In this document: in pieces, positions 45,389 through 55,811 of the stretch
Layout: each line of letters begins with the position of its first letter
Numbering within the stretch: the stretch's first letter is position 1
Assembly: GCA_021464415.1 (NCBI GenBank)
Contig: CM038466.1
Span: forward strand, 47,553,356-47,617,355
DNA from: Lonicera japonica
Taxonomy: Eukaryota > Streptophyta > Magnoliopsida > Dipsacales > Caprifoliaceae
DNA: 64,000 nucleotides
Direction of reading: 5' to 3'
Program-made: the position numbers and the translations under genes
Notes under the pieces: model-generated
The model's database searches: none
What the model was told of the DNA's origin: nothing
The model's input: only the letters and a program-made list of their open reading frames with translations

Positions 45389-46150
45389 GCAGGTTCAAAT
45401 GCTAAACTTTGAACGAATGGTTCACGCACGTCTCAATTCATCCGAAGAACATCTCTATTCTTTAAAACACAAGTCACCAACCTCATATCACATTTCAACC
45501 TCCCATTCAAGCAATTTCTCTACATAAGCCTTTAGTTTGCATGGTAAATTTGTACTCGGCCATTCAATCTTCATTCCATTCATCTTTGCAACTTCATATG
45601 CATTCGTCTTTGCAACTTCATATGCGTGGTTTTTGTTGCAAGTATTACTCCCAATGGCACCCAAAACTCCTCAGTTGTTATTATTTCTACGTCTTGAACA
45701 TCAAGTACCTATAAACACATGAAAAATATACGCTTTTAGCCACTACCTAGGATTTATAAAACTAACATGTATAGCCTAAAAATGTGCAAATAACACGATT
45801 TTTCTTTTACTTTTTTTCCTTTACCTTTTCATTTTCTTTTCCTTTTCTTTATACAAACAGTACAAGGATACAACCAGTGTACAAACATGAGCGTATATTT
45901 TTGTATAACATTATAAAATAAACAAGATTATATGTATATATCCACTAGAGCATTCACAACAGTCTAATTTCTGTATCGTAATGGTTGAGCATCAAAATGG
46001 ACAAGAGAAGTCCAACTCAATTGAAACGAACAAGAGATGCCCTTATTATAGGTTCCAAATGGACATCAGTTTTCCATACTTCAGATAAACAAAGCGAAAT
46101 TGTCATAAAAGTTCACACAGGATCTACATGAGTGATTGCCTAATATACCC
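45389..46150. other. Non-genic stretch with a short peptide-like frame
   Basis: A minus-strand frame from about 45700 to 45520 stays open through a 23-base tandem repeat (45581-45624, TCTTTGCAACTTCATATG core). I do not recognise the product; the frame is short and may be chance. Confidence 0.35.
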
Positions 46151-46389
46151 CATTCGTACTGCAAATTGACTAAATCAATGTACTAATCTCCTAATCCTAA
46201 TTAAGTCCACTAACACTTTTTGGGACGTTTGAAATTAAGAGTCCAACTTCCCTTTTTGCATATAATCAATGCGCCAAATGTCTAAGTAGTAAACAAGTTA
46301 TATTTTGTTCCATTGATTATGTCAAAAATATTGTTTTCCAAAAATAGTGAGAAAGTAAAAAGTGGAATCTGAATTTGAGATGGAGGGAG
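46151..46389. mobile_element. Stowaway-like MITE, degenerate left end
   Basis: The right end GATGGAGGGAGTA is the canonical inverted form of the TACTCCCTCC terminus, with TA as target (46390-46391). Internal 'GGGACGTTTGAAATTAAGAGTCC' and 'ATTGATTATGTC' match the element at 47335. The left terminus is eroded and its position approximate. Confidence 0.5.
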
Positions 46390-46391
46390 TA

Positions 46392-47334
46392 CTACTTATC
46401 AGGGCAGCCAAAATTCCAGGTAACATAGGCCTAACCCTTTTCCTTTAGGACATTTTTACACTGGTGTTGAAGTGATACTTTAGCCATCTTTCAAGGGAAT
46501 TATTCAGGGTGCTTTTGACTTGGGTACCTTTTTTGTCACTAATGATTTATGTTTTTCTCACTAACTATAACAATGAGAGATGAAAATAAGGTAACAAACT
46601 TTAATTTTTGATCATTACAAGGTAACAATAACAACTAAAAGAAACAATGCCCAAGTCTAATTTCGACCATCAAATAGGTACCCAAGTCAAAAATCACCTT
46701 AAAATATCAAGTCCTTGGAAAGAAAACAAAAACAACAGTAGGAAATTAATTGTGTATAGAAAGATTACGAAAAATAAACTTAGAGTTTCCTATAGATGAA
46801 AAAATATTTCTTAGAAAGTGTAGAAAGATACTCTATCAAAATCCAAATATGATCCAACTGAATTCCTCTACCCCAGTGCTTTCACTTTATTTCTCTATAT
46901 AGTTTTCCTGTTTCTGCATTAAAGGTCACACGCCATCAATAATAACGTAACAATTCTAAATAGGGAAAATAATATTCTTTTTGGTTTTATCAATTGATTA
47001 TTACATTACTAAGTCATACATTTTGAGAATGCACAACTCATCGATGCAACTGATAAGAACAACTAGGTGATGAAGCTGGCAAGAATGAAGACTTAGTTCA
47101 GAAAGGATCTGTAACATCTTGTCCATCCGTGAAAATAGAACTTGAATAATCTGCTCTTACATCATCAAGTGGATATGTACAACTGCTATCTGTTCTAGAC
47201 ATCATCATGATTTATTCAGTAGTTCATAAATGTTCAAACTTTAAACCTATGCCTAAAAAGACACATTAGTCCGAGAAAGAGTTCAAGTCAGCTAGGCAAA
47301 CCAATAGGAAAATTATTTGTCTGAAAAAATACTA
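46392..47334. other. Non-genic stretch
   Basis: AT-rich sequence with no recognisable gene or repeat ends. Confidence 0.5.
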
Positions 47335-47539
47335 CTCCCCCCATCCTAAATTAAAAGCACACTGTTCCCTTTTGGGTCATTCCATATTAAAAGTCCAGTT
47401 TCCTGTTTGGGGACATATTCAACTAAATCTCACGATAGTAAAGAAGTTTTGTTATTTAGCATTGATTATGTTGAAATTAAGTGTTGCCATAAAATGTGTG
47501 TAAAGTCAAACACATACTCTTAGTTTTGGACGAACAGAG
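47335..47539. mobile_element. Stowaway-like MITE, 205 bp
   Basis: It begins CTCCCCCCATCCTAAATTAA and ends TTGGACGAACAGAG, flanked by TA on both sides (47333-47334 and 47540-47541), the Stowaway target. Its start matches the 'CTCCCTCCGTCCCAAATTAA' type terminus. It lies about 350 bp downstream of the receptor kinase pseudogene's stop codon. Confidence 0.7.
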
Positions 47540-47892
47540 TATTTTGTGTGCTAATTGAACTCTAAAAGTGTCAAAGCCGGGAATAGCTAAAATAAAAGTT
47601 TAGCTCTAATATTCAATGTTCTTTTATAGAAATATCGAAACTAAGGAAAAAAAGTACCAAAAGTAAAAATGAGAATGCTTGAAGGGCACATTTTAAAAAC
47701 ATTCTTTCCAGAAAGAGCATATTCTAAGGGCACGTTAACATGACCGTTTAACAAGAAATAAAACAAGGAAAAAGTATATAAACCCAATATTCTTGAACCA
47801 ACGAGAATTCACTGGTTAAATTTTTGATTGCCAATATTACAAATCAAAAATAGAAAGTCAATAATTTAAAAGCGATTGTTTTGCTACCTCTG

Positions 47893-48251
47893 TCATGAGA
47901 CTTTTCGAGTGTTCGTTAGAAAAGTAATTTTGATTTTGTTGAGTCTAACCACGACATCTTCCATGCTGATCCTCTGTGTAGGAATATTTGTCGAACAATC
48001 CAAGGCCAAAAGTAAAATGGATGAGGCACATTCCTTTTTGGCCAAGAAGTCTTCAGCTCCTCTTCCTATCAAGTTGGCGTCTACAACTTGAACTATTGGA
48101 CCAAGTGATGCTTCATAAACCCAACTTCTTATAGTCAATCGTTCAGAAAACATTTCATATGTTGGCTTCTTCCTTGTGAATGTTTCCATTAACAGAATAA
48201 CGTAGCTGTAGACATCTCCTTTCATGGATACTATTCCATCTCTTCCATATT
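47893..48251 (-). pseudogene. RLK exon 5: kinase C-terminal lobe
   Basis: The acceptor ATAG|AATATGG supplies the end of a Glu codon split by the intron. The exon reads EYGRDGIVSMKGDVYSYVIL, then LMETFTRKKPTYEMF, and ends ...RKVS with TGA. The blocks for the activation-segment end, helix F Asp (GDVYSY) and helix I region (QRISMEDVVVRL) are present, with no stops. The end fits the family's usual short tail. Confidence 0.85.
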
Positions 48252-49369
48252 CTATGCATGACAAAAACATTCACGGTAAAAAATAAATCAAATGATTTTG
48301 AACTTCAAGGGTGCTTTTAATTGGTTTACACGGAAAATAAATGGATTTATTGGAGTTAATTTACATGGGAAACAAGAGGGCCTTTTCGACTTTGCCCTCC
48401 ATTTTAAATGTGAAATTATACTCTAGTTTTTTTTTTTTACGGATATGTGAAATTAGACTTACACCGCTGTTTTCATAATCATTAGACTTTGCTCCTAGCA
48501 TGCGGCAAAGTGTGAAAGAATTACATAAGAATCACGAGTTAAGTCAAAGGATTATGTTTTAAAAAAATTGACACTACCCTTATTTTTACGTAATTCTTCG
48601 ACATTCCCCACATGCAAAGGCAATGTCTAATGATTATAAAAACAAGGGTAAGTATTAAGAACAGGAGGCATAGTCAAAAAGCCCCAAACGAAAAACTAAC
48701 TCATCTTTAATGGTAATTTTTACCAATACAAATTTCTATAATAAAAATGCAAAATAGTAAACACTCTTTCCCACAGGAGTTTCAATATGCTTTTCCATGT
48801 GACATGGCAAGTAATGCACGTGGGAATTTTGCAAGTAATGCACGTGGGAATTTTTTATCTCCGTTTCTGTCTTTTCTATACTACATGGAAACCATTAAGT
48901 GGATCCCACTCCACCTTGCCAACAAAATTAATTTTATTTTTGAAAATAAGGTGTCAATTATGACAAAATGTAAAATAGAAATGGCACCATTGGAGATGTT
49001 TTATGTAAGACTTTCTCATCAACACACTATCACCAAATAGACATAGAATTCTAAGGGAACCATGACACATCAAGTAGAAACAAATTTGTAGAAAAAAAGC
49101 CATTCCCCAAAAGCCGACAAATAGGATAAATTAGGCTAAAACAAACTGTGAAAATTAAATATTTGGGAAATTACTGCAATAAAAAAACATCGAAGATGAA
49201 AATTAAGGAATCATGGGCATTTTCAATGGAAAAGGGCAAATAAATAAATAAGCATTGAACGAGAACATGGAAGAATGATAATTTTTTTAAAAAAAATTAA
49301 AAATTCATTTCGTTTTGTAAGAATGAAACAACTAAACCAACAATTGAAATAATAAAGATGGAAGATTAC
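48252..49369 (-). other. RLK intron 4, 1118 bp
   Basis: It has a GTAATC donor and a GCATAG acceptor and lies at the phase-1 position conserved in LRR-XII kinases. It contains a 24-base perfect tandem duplication (48807-48854) with the G-box core CACGTG in both units. Confidence 0.75.
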
Positions 49370-51282
49370 CTGGTGCCATATACCCAATTGTTGCCAAGGT
49401 CTTAGTTTGTGCCATAAACTCATCTTCACCTAAGAGTTTGGCGATGCCAAAATCACAAACATGTGCAATCATATCTTTATCTAGTAGAACATTGCTGGGC
49501 TTCAAATCACAATGAAGAATAGCTGTTGTCTGGCCATGATGCAGATACTCCAAGGCAGATGCAACATCTATCATTATGTTTAACCACTCTAGAATAGTCA
49601 AACAATAATTATGAGAGTACAACCACTTCTCAAGGCTCCCATTAGGCATGTACTCTAGTACCAAGGCAATGAAGTCCGGGTTACTGCAACTGCTAACAAT
49701 TTTAGTAAGATTACGATGTCGAATATTACGCAACACTCCACATTCAACATCAAAACTCTTAAATGCTTCGTCTAATTGCAAATTGAAAACCTTTACAGCA
49801 ACATTCACCTCATCTGACAATATCCCTTTGTATATTGACCCAACACCCCCCACACCAAGTAGATTGCTTTCGTTAAATCCATTTGTAGCTTGCAAAAGCT
49901 CAGCATACAAAAACCTTCTCCAAGCATGAGGCAATGAATTTATCTGGGTTCGTAATTCTGCACCCTTTTTTCGGTGTCTCATTAACACAAATATTAAGGC
50001 AACTACAAGGATCATTGTTACTAAAGGGGGTAAAATATATTTCAATAGAGATAAAATTCTAGACCGCGATCTTTGGAAGGTTCTACTATTGCATGGCTGG
50101 ATATGTAATCGAGGTATCCCGCATAACCCATCATTTTCCATAAAAGACAATGATGTGAAGTTAGCAAAATGCCCACCTGGGGGAATTTCTCCTTTTAATC
50201 TATTGAAAGATGCATTAAAGTATTGGAGATACCTAAGCCTTTCGAGGGACGTGGGTATTGGTCCAGACAAATTGTTAATGGATAGATCCAGTAATTCCAA
50301 GCTTACCAAGTTACCCATTGATTGACGAATTGATCCTTGTAGCTTATTATGCGCCAAGGAGAGAAAAGTTAGCATTTGGCCGCTCGCGATGGTGCTTGGG
50401 ATAACACCTGAAAACTGATTTAATGAGAAGTCTATTAGTGTTATCAAGTTCAGATTTCCAATATTTGATGGTATATTGCCACTAAGAAAATTTGTGGACA
50501 AGTTTAGATACAAAAGATCTTCAAGACTCCACAGGGTTGACGGTATTGTCGAAGTCAATTATTAGAATCTAAGAATAGCCTTCTCATTGTTCTAAGTTCA
50601 CCTAAACATGAGGGTATAGATCCATTAAGTTTATTATGACTCAAGTATAAATCTCCCATCCTTTTTAACCGACAAAGATCATTTGGTATGGATCCTTGTA
50701 AATCGTTATGTTCAAGATACAAACGTTCGAGATTTTCCAATCTTCCGATCGTTGATAGGATGAACCCCATTAACTCATTGCTATCCAAAACTATGTTTGT
50801 CAAGCTACTCAAATTGCCTATTCCGATGGGAATTTTGCCCTTAATTTTGCATCCAAATGCTTCGAACAAACGAAGAGAAGTCGAGAAGTTCGCAATTGAA
50901 GTTCGGAATTTTGCCCTTAATTTTGCTTATTTTCTCCAATCATGAGCCACTCCAAATCTCTTAAATTACCAAGCGTGTTGGGTATGGAGCCACTGAATGA
51001 GTTGCTAGACATCTTTATCATCGTAAACTTGGACGCATTGGAGATAGAGTTCGGGAATGATCCGCTGAGTCTATTTCTGCCCAGATAATTAAAGCCTTTG
51101 GAGATTGGGAATCAAAAGTCCCATACTCGATGGAAGAGGGCCCGAGAACTGATTCATTAACAAAGCAATGTCAATGATAGTTGAGATATTGAAGATTTCG
51201 AAAGGTATACGGCCTGATAGGTTGTTTCCATCAAGAAAGAGTATTTGCAAATTCAGGTTACCAATCTCACCTGGTAATGTTC
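49370..51282 (-). pseudogene. RLK exon 4: LRRs, transmembrane segment and kinase N-lobe
   Basis: It opens with TLPGEIGNLNLQILFLDGNN and FEIFNISTI, stops at about 51089, has a scrambled part to 50870, then a clean frame with five LRRs (ends ...LFLDSNN, stop from a one-base deletion near 50557). From 50556 the frame is open for about 395 codons: six LRRs, a capping region with GLCGIPRLHIQPC, a hydrophobic helix (ILPPLVTMILVVALIFVLM), then the kinase with LGVGGVGSIYKG, VAVKVFN (ATP-binding Lys), HCDLKPSNVLLD (Cys instead of Arg before the catalytic Asp, hence non-RD) and CDFGIAKLL. It ends APG at the donor. Catalytic residues are intact. Confidence 0.87.
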
Positions 51283-52224
51283 CTGTCACAACATGAACAA
51301 TACAGAATTACTATAAGTCAAATTTACAGAAATTAGGATGGCATACTTTGGTCAGCAATCTGCTACTCCAAATAGAATTGCAAATAAAATATGCTTTTAA
51401 GAATCATATGTGATCATTGTTTTCTTAAAAATAAAAACTATTTTTACTAGTTAGAACATTCAGTGGAACAGCATTGAGAGCCGTCTATCCCCTATACCTT
51501 CCCCCCCCCCACGCCACCCTTTTTTTGCGAGGACCACACCATTTAAAATACATGAAAAAAGAATGAAATTTATAATATCGATAATGTTAAATTCTAAAGT
51601 TTCCAATTTTGAAAATCTGGCATACCCTGCCCATTAGATATGTTACGCCTCTCCTAATTGCAGAGCCTTACTATTATAGTGAAAGAAAGGTTTTTCAGTT
51701 TATGAACAAAGCTATTAATTTTCCTTCTTTCTTATAGTTTAGTGATATATTGCATTACAAGAGGACGACACACTCGCATCTTGTTAACTTGTATCATAAT
51801 AATTAAAGCCATGTGAACAGGCATGAGACAATTTAAGATATTAGGGAGATTTTCAAGCTTATGGCACCATTCACATTCACTAAAGGACAGTTTGGTTACA
51901 TGAAAAATCTACTTTATAAGTTAGTTAACTCTAATTGATGAGCTGTTCGATTTCAATATAAATTAGCAGAAAGTGCTTTCATCTCATCAATTTTATTTCT
52001 CTAGTGTATGTAATTCAAGATATATGAATATGTACTTTCATTTCTTAAGATTTGGCCTTACATTTGTAATATTTTATACCTGTTCACCCTCGCAACAAAA
52101 CACTAGTAGTAGGATGATTTATGAATCAAATAATTTTATATAGATTCATATATCGATGGACTGCCAAAATGTGGCCTAATATATAAGTTAGTCAAATAAC
52201 TTTAACTTAGATTTTGCGAGGTAC
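51283..52224 (-). other. RLK intron 3, 942 bp
   Basis: It has a GGTACC donor (exon ends CTCACAG) and a GACAG acceptor. It is a phase-1 intron splitting the Gly codon at the end of an LRR. It carries a run of ten C (51504-51513) and no coding signal. Confidence 0.7.
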
Positions 52225-52587
52225 CTGTGAGGTTATTGTCCAAAAGATGTAGATTTTTAAGCGGCGTAAGGTTCCCAATATTCTTAGATATGCTCCCTAT
52301 GAGTTTATTATCGGCCAATGAGAGGAGTTGCAATCCTCTGCATTCCCATAAGCTCGATGGAATCTTACCCTTAAGCTGATTTTTATCAAGATAGAGCTCT
52401 TGAAGAACAGGGAGATTATAATGAATGCCCATTGGGAGGCTTCCAGTTAGGTTATTTTCTCGGAGATCGATTATTTCCGAAGAGGACATGTTAAAGATAG
52501 AATTAGGAATTGGCCTTTCAAGAGAGCTATTCCGTATGATTAACCGCTCCAATAGTTTGAGATTACCTATCTCCACTGGAATTTCAC
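52225..52587 (-). pseudogene. RLK exon 3: five-LRR module, intact frame
   Basis: It is 363 bp and encodes 121 residues without a stop: five repeats of 24, 24, 25, 24 and 24 residues. Landmarks are EIPVEIGNLKLLERLIIRN, SIFNMSSSEIIDLRENNLTG, HYNLPVLQELYLDKNQLKG and SSLWECRGLQLLSLADNKL. The acceptor is TATAG|GTGAAATT and the donor CACAG|GTACC, both phase 1. It has the same internal order as exon 2 and the start of exon 4. Confidence 0.85.
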
Positions 52588-54287
52588 CTATAAAGTTGTT
52601 AAAAGAAGTTCTTGATAAGTGAAGAAAAATATGATGGAATAGCTTTTAGTAAATTAATCTAAGAAGGATTCGCTCTATTGTACCATAAACAACTAAAGTT
52701 GAAAAGGATCTATAAATAGCCCAGTAGCTCACTATTTAGTTTAAATTAGTAGAGGGAAATGGGAAGCTTTATAAGATCTAGAGATATCATTTCCACCTCT
52801 CTTGATAGAAATCACTAATAAACCTTGATTAAGAAAGACTTGAGCCTCATCAGGCAAAAATCATTCTTAACAATGTGCTTCATGTTAATCTTTGAGAGAA
52901 GCGTAAACCTTGGACTTAGGATATTTCCGATGGGCCACGGAGCGCTTTGTCAACGTCTCGCCTCAAAGCATGCCTCGAGTGCCTTCTAAAATATTGCTTA
53001 TAACCTAAGAATCTAGCTAGTTTATCCAACTCTCAAGAAATTTGTTGTGATTGAAAACCAAATCAATTGATCAAAAATCATCTTTTGTTTGATTGATCTT
53101 AAAAAGAAAAAAGAGAGGTTGTTATGTACAATGTTCCTCATAAAAAATTAACTTTGAAAAATTATAAAGTTAGGATATCTTATTGTACAAAGTACAAACT
53201 ACATTATGTTACATAACTGAGTTGACATTCGAAAACAAAAATGCCCTTATAGATTCACATCACAACAAATTTAGTTGATTGAGTGCTGAGAAGGAAGGAA
53301 AAGGGTCAAATATAATAAAGTACTTTTTTTATAGGTTACTTTATCCCTCAAGGGTATAAATGGGAGGCATAATTCTTGACTAAAATGTTGTATATGGAAA
53401 AAAGGAGCATTTAGAAATCAGCCCCTAAAATCAAAGCTTTAAAGGATTCATGGTTTCTTGAGACAGATATTCCCTATGTATCATGGTGTCCGTCACAGTA
53501 TATTTCGGTATTTGCTTTACACTAATGGTATCCATTTTAGGTTACACCAACGGTATCTGCTTCACACTAACAGTATCATTCTCGAGTAACACCAACAGTA
53601 TCTGCCTTCAGGGACCGCAATCTTTAAATTTTACAAAGGTGGACTGCATTCAAAAAAGTCCGAACTCAGGGACTAGCTCTAATTTTCTCAGGGGAAAAAA
53701 GGTTCAACGAGACTAGATTTTCTAATTTTAGTAACATTAATTAAGAGTTCCATTGTTTGGTATTTTTTTTATAACTCCGTAAAAAAGTCCACTATTCCAA
53801 TAAAATACTCCCTTTGTCCCAAATTAAGAATCCACTATCCCTTTTTGGGATGTTCCCAACTAAAAGTCTACTTTCCATAACATAATCAATGTACCAAAAT
53901 TTATGATCGAAAATAAGTTTTGTTCTAAACCATAATGAAATTTGTGCACTCTTGATAAATGTGAAAGTCAAACATGAACCTTTAATTAGGGATGCAAGGG
54001 GTATAACATAGGAATATAATAGTCCTTCCATCTCAAGTTAACAATGCGTATTTCATTTTTAAGACATCATCCTTGTAATTGTACCAAATCTCTCAACGGA
54101 ACTCTTAATTTGAAGTGCAGGGAGTAGAATAAGTGTCATATACGGTAGGAGAAAAAAAATGTTGTGAGTAATCTAACCAACAGATTTTTCAACATTTCTA
54201 TTCATTAGAACGTAGAAATAGTCACCCCTCTCATCTTCACAATGATATAAAAGCAAGTGTTATAGCCAAGATATAATGAAACCATAC
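52588..54287 (-). other. RLK intron 2, 1.7 kb, containing MITEs
   Basis: The donor is GAAG|GTATGG and the acceptor TTTATAG. Its length comes partly from Stowaway-like insertions near 53808-54124. The plus frame 53483-53716, with repeated 'TNGICFT' and 'VSxTNSIC' segments, comes from a short tandem repeat and is not called. Confidence 0.65.
53808..54124. mobile_element. Stowaway-like MITE(s) inside RLK intron 2
   Basis: The left end CTCCCTTTGTCCCAAATTAAG is preceded by TA (53806-53807) and the right end TTTGAAGTGCAGGGAG is followed by TA (54125-54126). A second start-like string, TAGTCCTTCCATCTCAAGTTAACAATG near 54020 (only in part quoted), suggests two adjacent or nested elements rather than one. 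Confidence 0.6.
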
Positions 54288-54652
54288 CTTCCAAGTTGTT
54301 GTAGCCAAGATATAAGTGCTTGAGCCTAGTCAAGTTGCCAATTTCTATAGGTATGCTGCCAGTAAATTCATTGAATGCCAATGACAGATACTGAAGCTCC
54401 TTGCATTTGTACAAATTCGATGGAATTCTCCCCTCAAACCGATTAAAGGGTAGATAAATCCGTTCGAGTTTAGGAACATAACGACTACAAACATCCACCG
54501 GAAGACTACCATATAAGTCATTAGATGAGAGATCAATCACTCTCATGAAGAAATGTTGAAAATGACATCAGGTACAAACCAGTAAGTTGATTGAACCTTA
54601 AAATTCAATGACTCAAGCTTTGTAAGGTTGCCTAAAGAAGCTGGGATCATAC
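54288..54652 (-). pseudogene. RLK exon 2: five-LRR module with frameshifts
   Basis: It is 365 bp after the acceptor CAACAG|GTATG. It reads MIPASLGNLTKLESLNF, a damaged second repeat (VPDVIFNIS), then after a frame change MRVIDLSSNDLYGSLP, VPKLERIYLPFNRFEG, NLYKCKELQYLSLAFNEFTG and IEIGNLTRLKHLYLGYNNLEG. The order of repeats equals exon 3. The length is not a multiple of three, consistent with net indels. Confidence 0.8.
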
Positions 54653-55330
54653 CTGTTGGAAGATAGTATTTTGTTTATATTTGCATTTTTAAAGTCCAGG
54701 TTCTATATTTATCTATAAAAAAAGTAATGTTAAACATATTGAAAAATTGTACAAATTTTTTATATAAACAATTGTGACACCGATAAGGTAAAAATAAAAG
54801 CACACAACACATTAAATGTGTGATCCCATTGGATGAAATTTTTCACGAAACTTGGTAGACAAGATCTTTGTAATGAGTAGATCATCTCCACAAAATTTCA
54901 TCAAGAAATTCAAACCGGAAGTAGGTGTAATAAAATTTTAATACATATGTTCATTTTCGACCATTAAAATTTTTAAAATATCATCTCACTCACTTCCGGT
55001 TTAAATTTTGTGGAAATGACCCGCTCATTATAAAGATCATCTGCACCAAGTTTCATGAAAAAGTTCAACCGTTTAAATCTCAAACTAGACTCTATTAAAT
55101 GAAATTGAATATAAGAGTAATAGAAGGGAGCCAAATCCATTCTTTTGATAACAAGTTTTAAAAAAAAAATTATTGCTGATCACAAAAATCAATTGCTTTT
55201 GCCAAACAGAGCCTACCTAATAAACTAATAATAATAAAAATATGGTGACACTGTTGGCCAAGCAATTACGCTTATTGTCAGAGCAATATACAACTTTAAA
55301 AGCATACAGTACAGTTTCTTAAAAAATTAC
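54653..55330 (-). other. RLK intron 1 region with foldback MITE
   Basis: Between the first coding block and exon 2. The donor is not clear because the end of exon 1 is eroded. It carries a long inverted-repeat element described separately. Confidence 0.5.
54826..55085. mobile_element. Foldback MITE with long inverted arms
   Basis: An arm of about 95 bases at 54826-54925 (with TTTCACGAAACTTGG, GATCTTTGTAATGAG, CCACAAAATTTCATC, AACCGGAAGT) recurs in reverse complement at about 54985-55085 with about 15% mismatches. Only about 60 bases separate the arms, so the whole unit can fold into one hairpin. No clear target duplication was found. Confidence 0.7.
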
Positions 55331-55756
55331 TTTGGCAATATAGCTCTACTGAAAATAAAAATATGATTTGCAATGTTACCCATGAAGCTATTATTGAACA
55401 AAAGCAAGTGTTGAAGATCATGCAAATGAGATAACTCTTTAGGCACAGAGCTATTGAAGTTATTGTAACTGATGTCAAGTGAAGTGAGGAACGAGAGGTT
55501 TCCGATGACTGGAGGGAAAGTTCCGGCAAGGCCCATGCCGGAAAGATTCAAGGCAATAACAGTTTGGTTGTTTAAATCACATGAGACACCAATCCAGCTG
55601 CAGATTGAGGCATTAGAAGTTGCAGACCAGTTGTTTAATAAAATGCCTGATGGTCTATGAAATGGTTTGAGTGCCAGAAGAGAATTTATTCATCAATGGA
55701 TAAGCAACATGTCAAAGAACTTATCAGCAAGATAAAATGAAAGAATTTATCGCCAT
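55330..55756 (-). pseudogene. RLK exon 1: signal peptide, LRRNT, first LRRs
   Basis: An ATG at 55756-55754 lies one base out of frame with a hydrophobic signal peptide (FFHFILLISSLTCCLSIDE). A TAA follows at once (55688-55686), and after a further frame change come LLALKPFHRPSGILLNNW, ICSWIGVSCD and LNLSGMGLAGTFPPVIGNLS, the LRRNT and first LRR typical of the family. The frame then fades after NNSFMG near 55375. Several LRR residues before exon 2 are lost. Confidence 0.8.
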
Positions 55757-55811
55757 GTAAAAAAGAATTGGAGAGATTGGATAAAGTTGGTGGGGAAATA
55801 TTAGCTTTGAC

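Larger units (their letters stand above)
47893..55756 (-). pseudogene. LRR receptor-like kinase pseudogene (LRR-XII, non-RD)
   Basis: A plant receptor kinase of the family that includes FLS2, EFR and Xa21, which sense microbial patterns at the plasma membrane. Five minus-strand exons are inferred: about 55756-55330 (signal peptide, LRRNT, first LRRs), 54652-54288, 52587-52225, 51282-49370 (LRRs, transmembrane, most of the kinase) and 48251-47893 (kinase C-lobe). Introns have GT-AG ends and the last one splits the kinase after GYMAP, the position usual for this family. The gene is broken by a frameshift in the signal region, a TAA at 55686-55688, frameshifts in exon 2, a stop near 51089, a damaged region 50870-51088 and a one-base loss near 50557. 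The kinase part is nearly intact. A stable product is unlikely. Confidence 0.85.

Noticed and set aside
45520..45706. Minus-strand frame ending in a Lys/Glu/Trp-containing segment
   Set aside because: Reads like protein over about 50 codons but I cannot link it to a family, and a 23-base tandem repeat accounts for part of it.
53483..53716. Plus-strand frame with repeated ICFT motif
   Set aside because: It lies in RLK intron 2, opposite the gene, and results from a short degenerate repeat.
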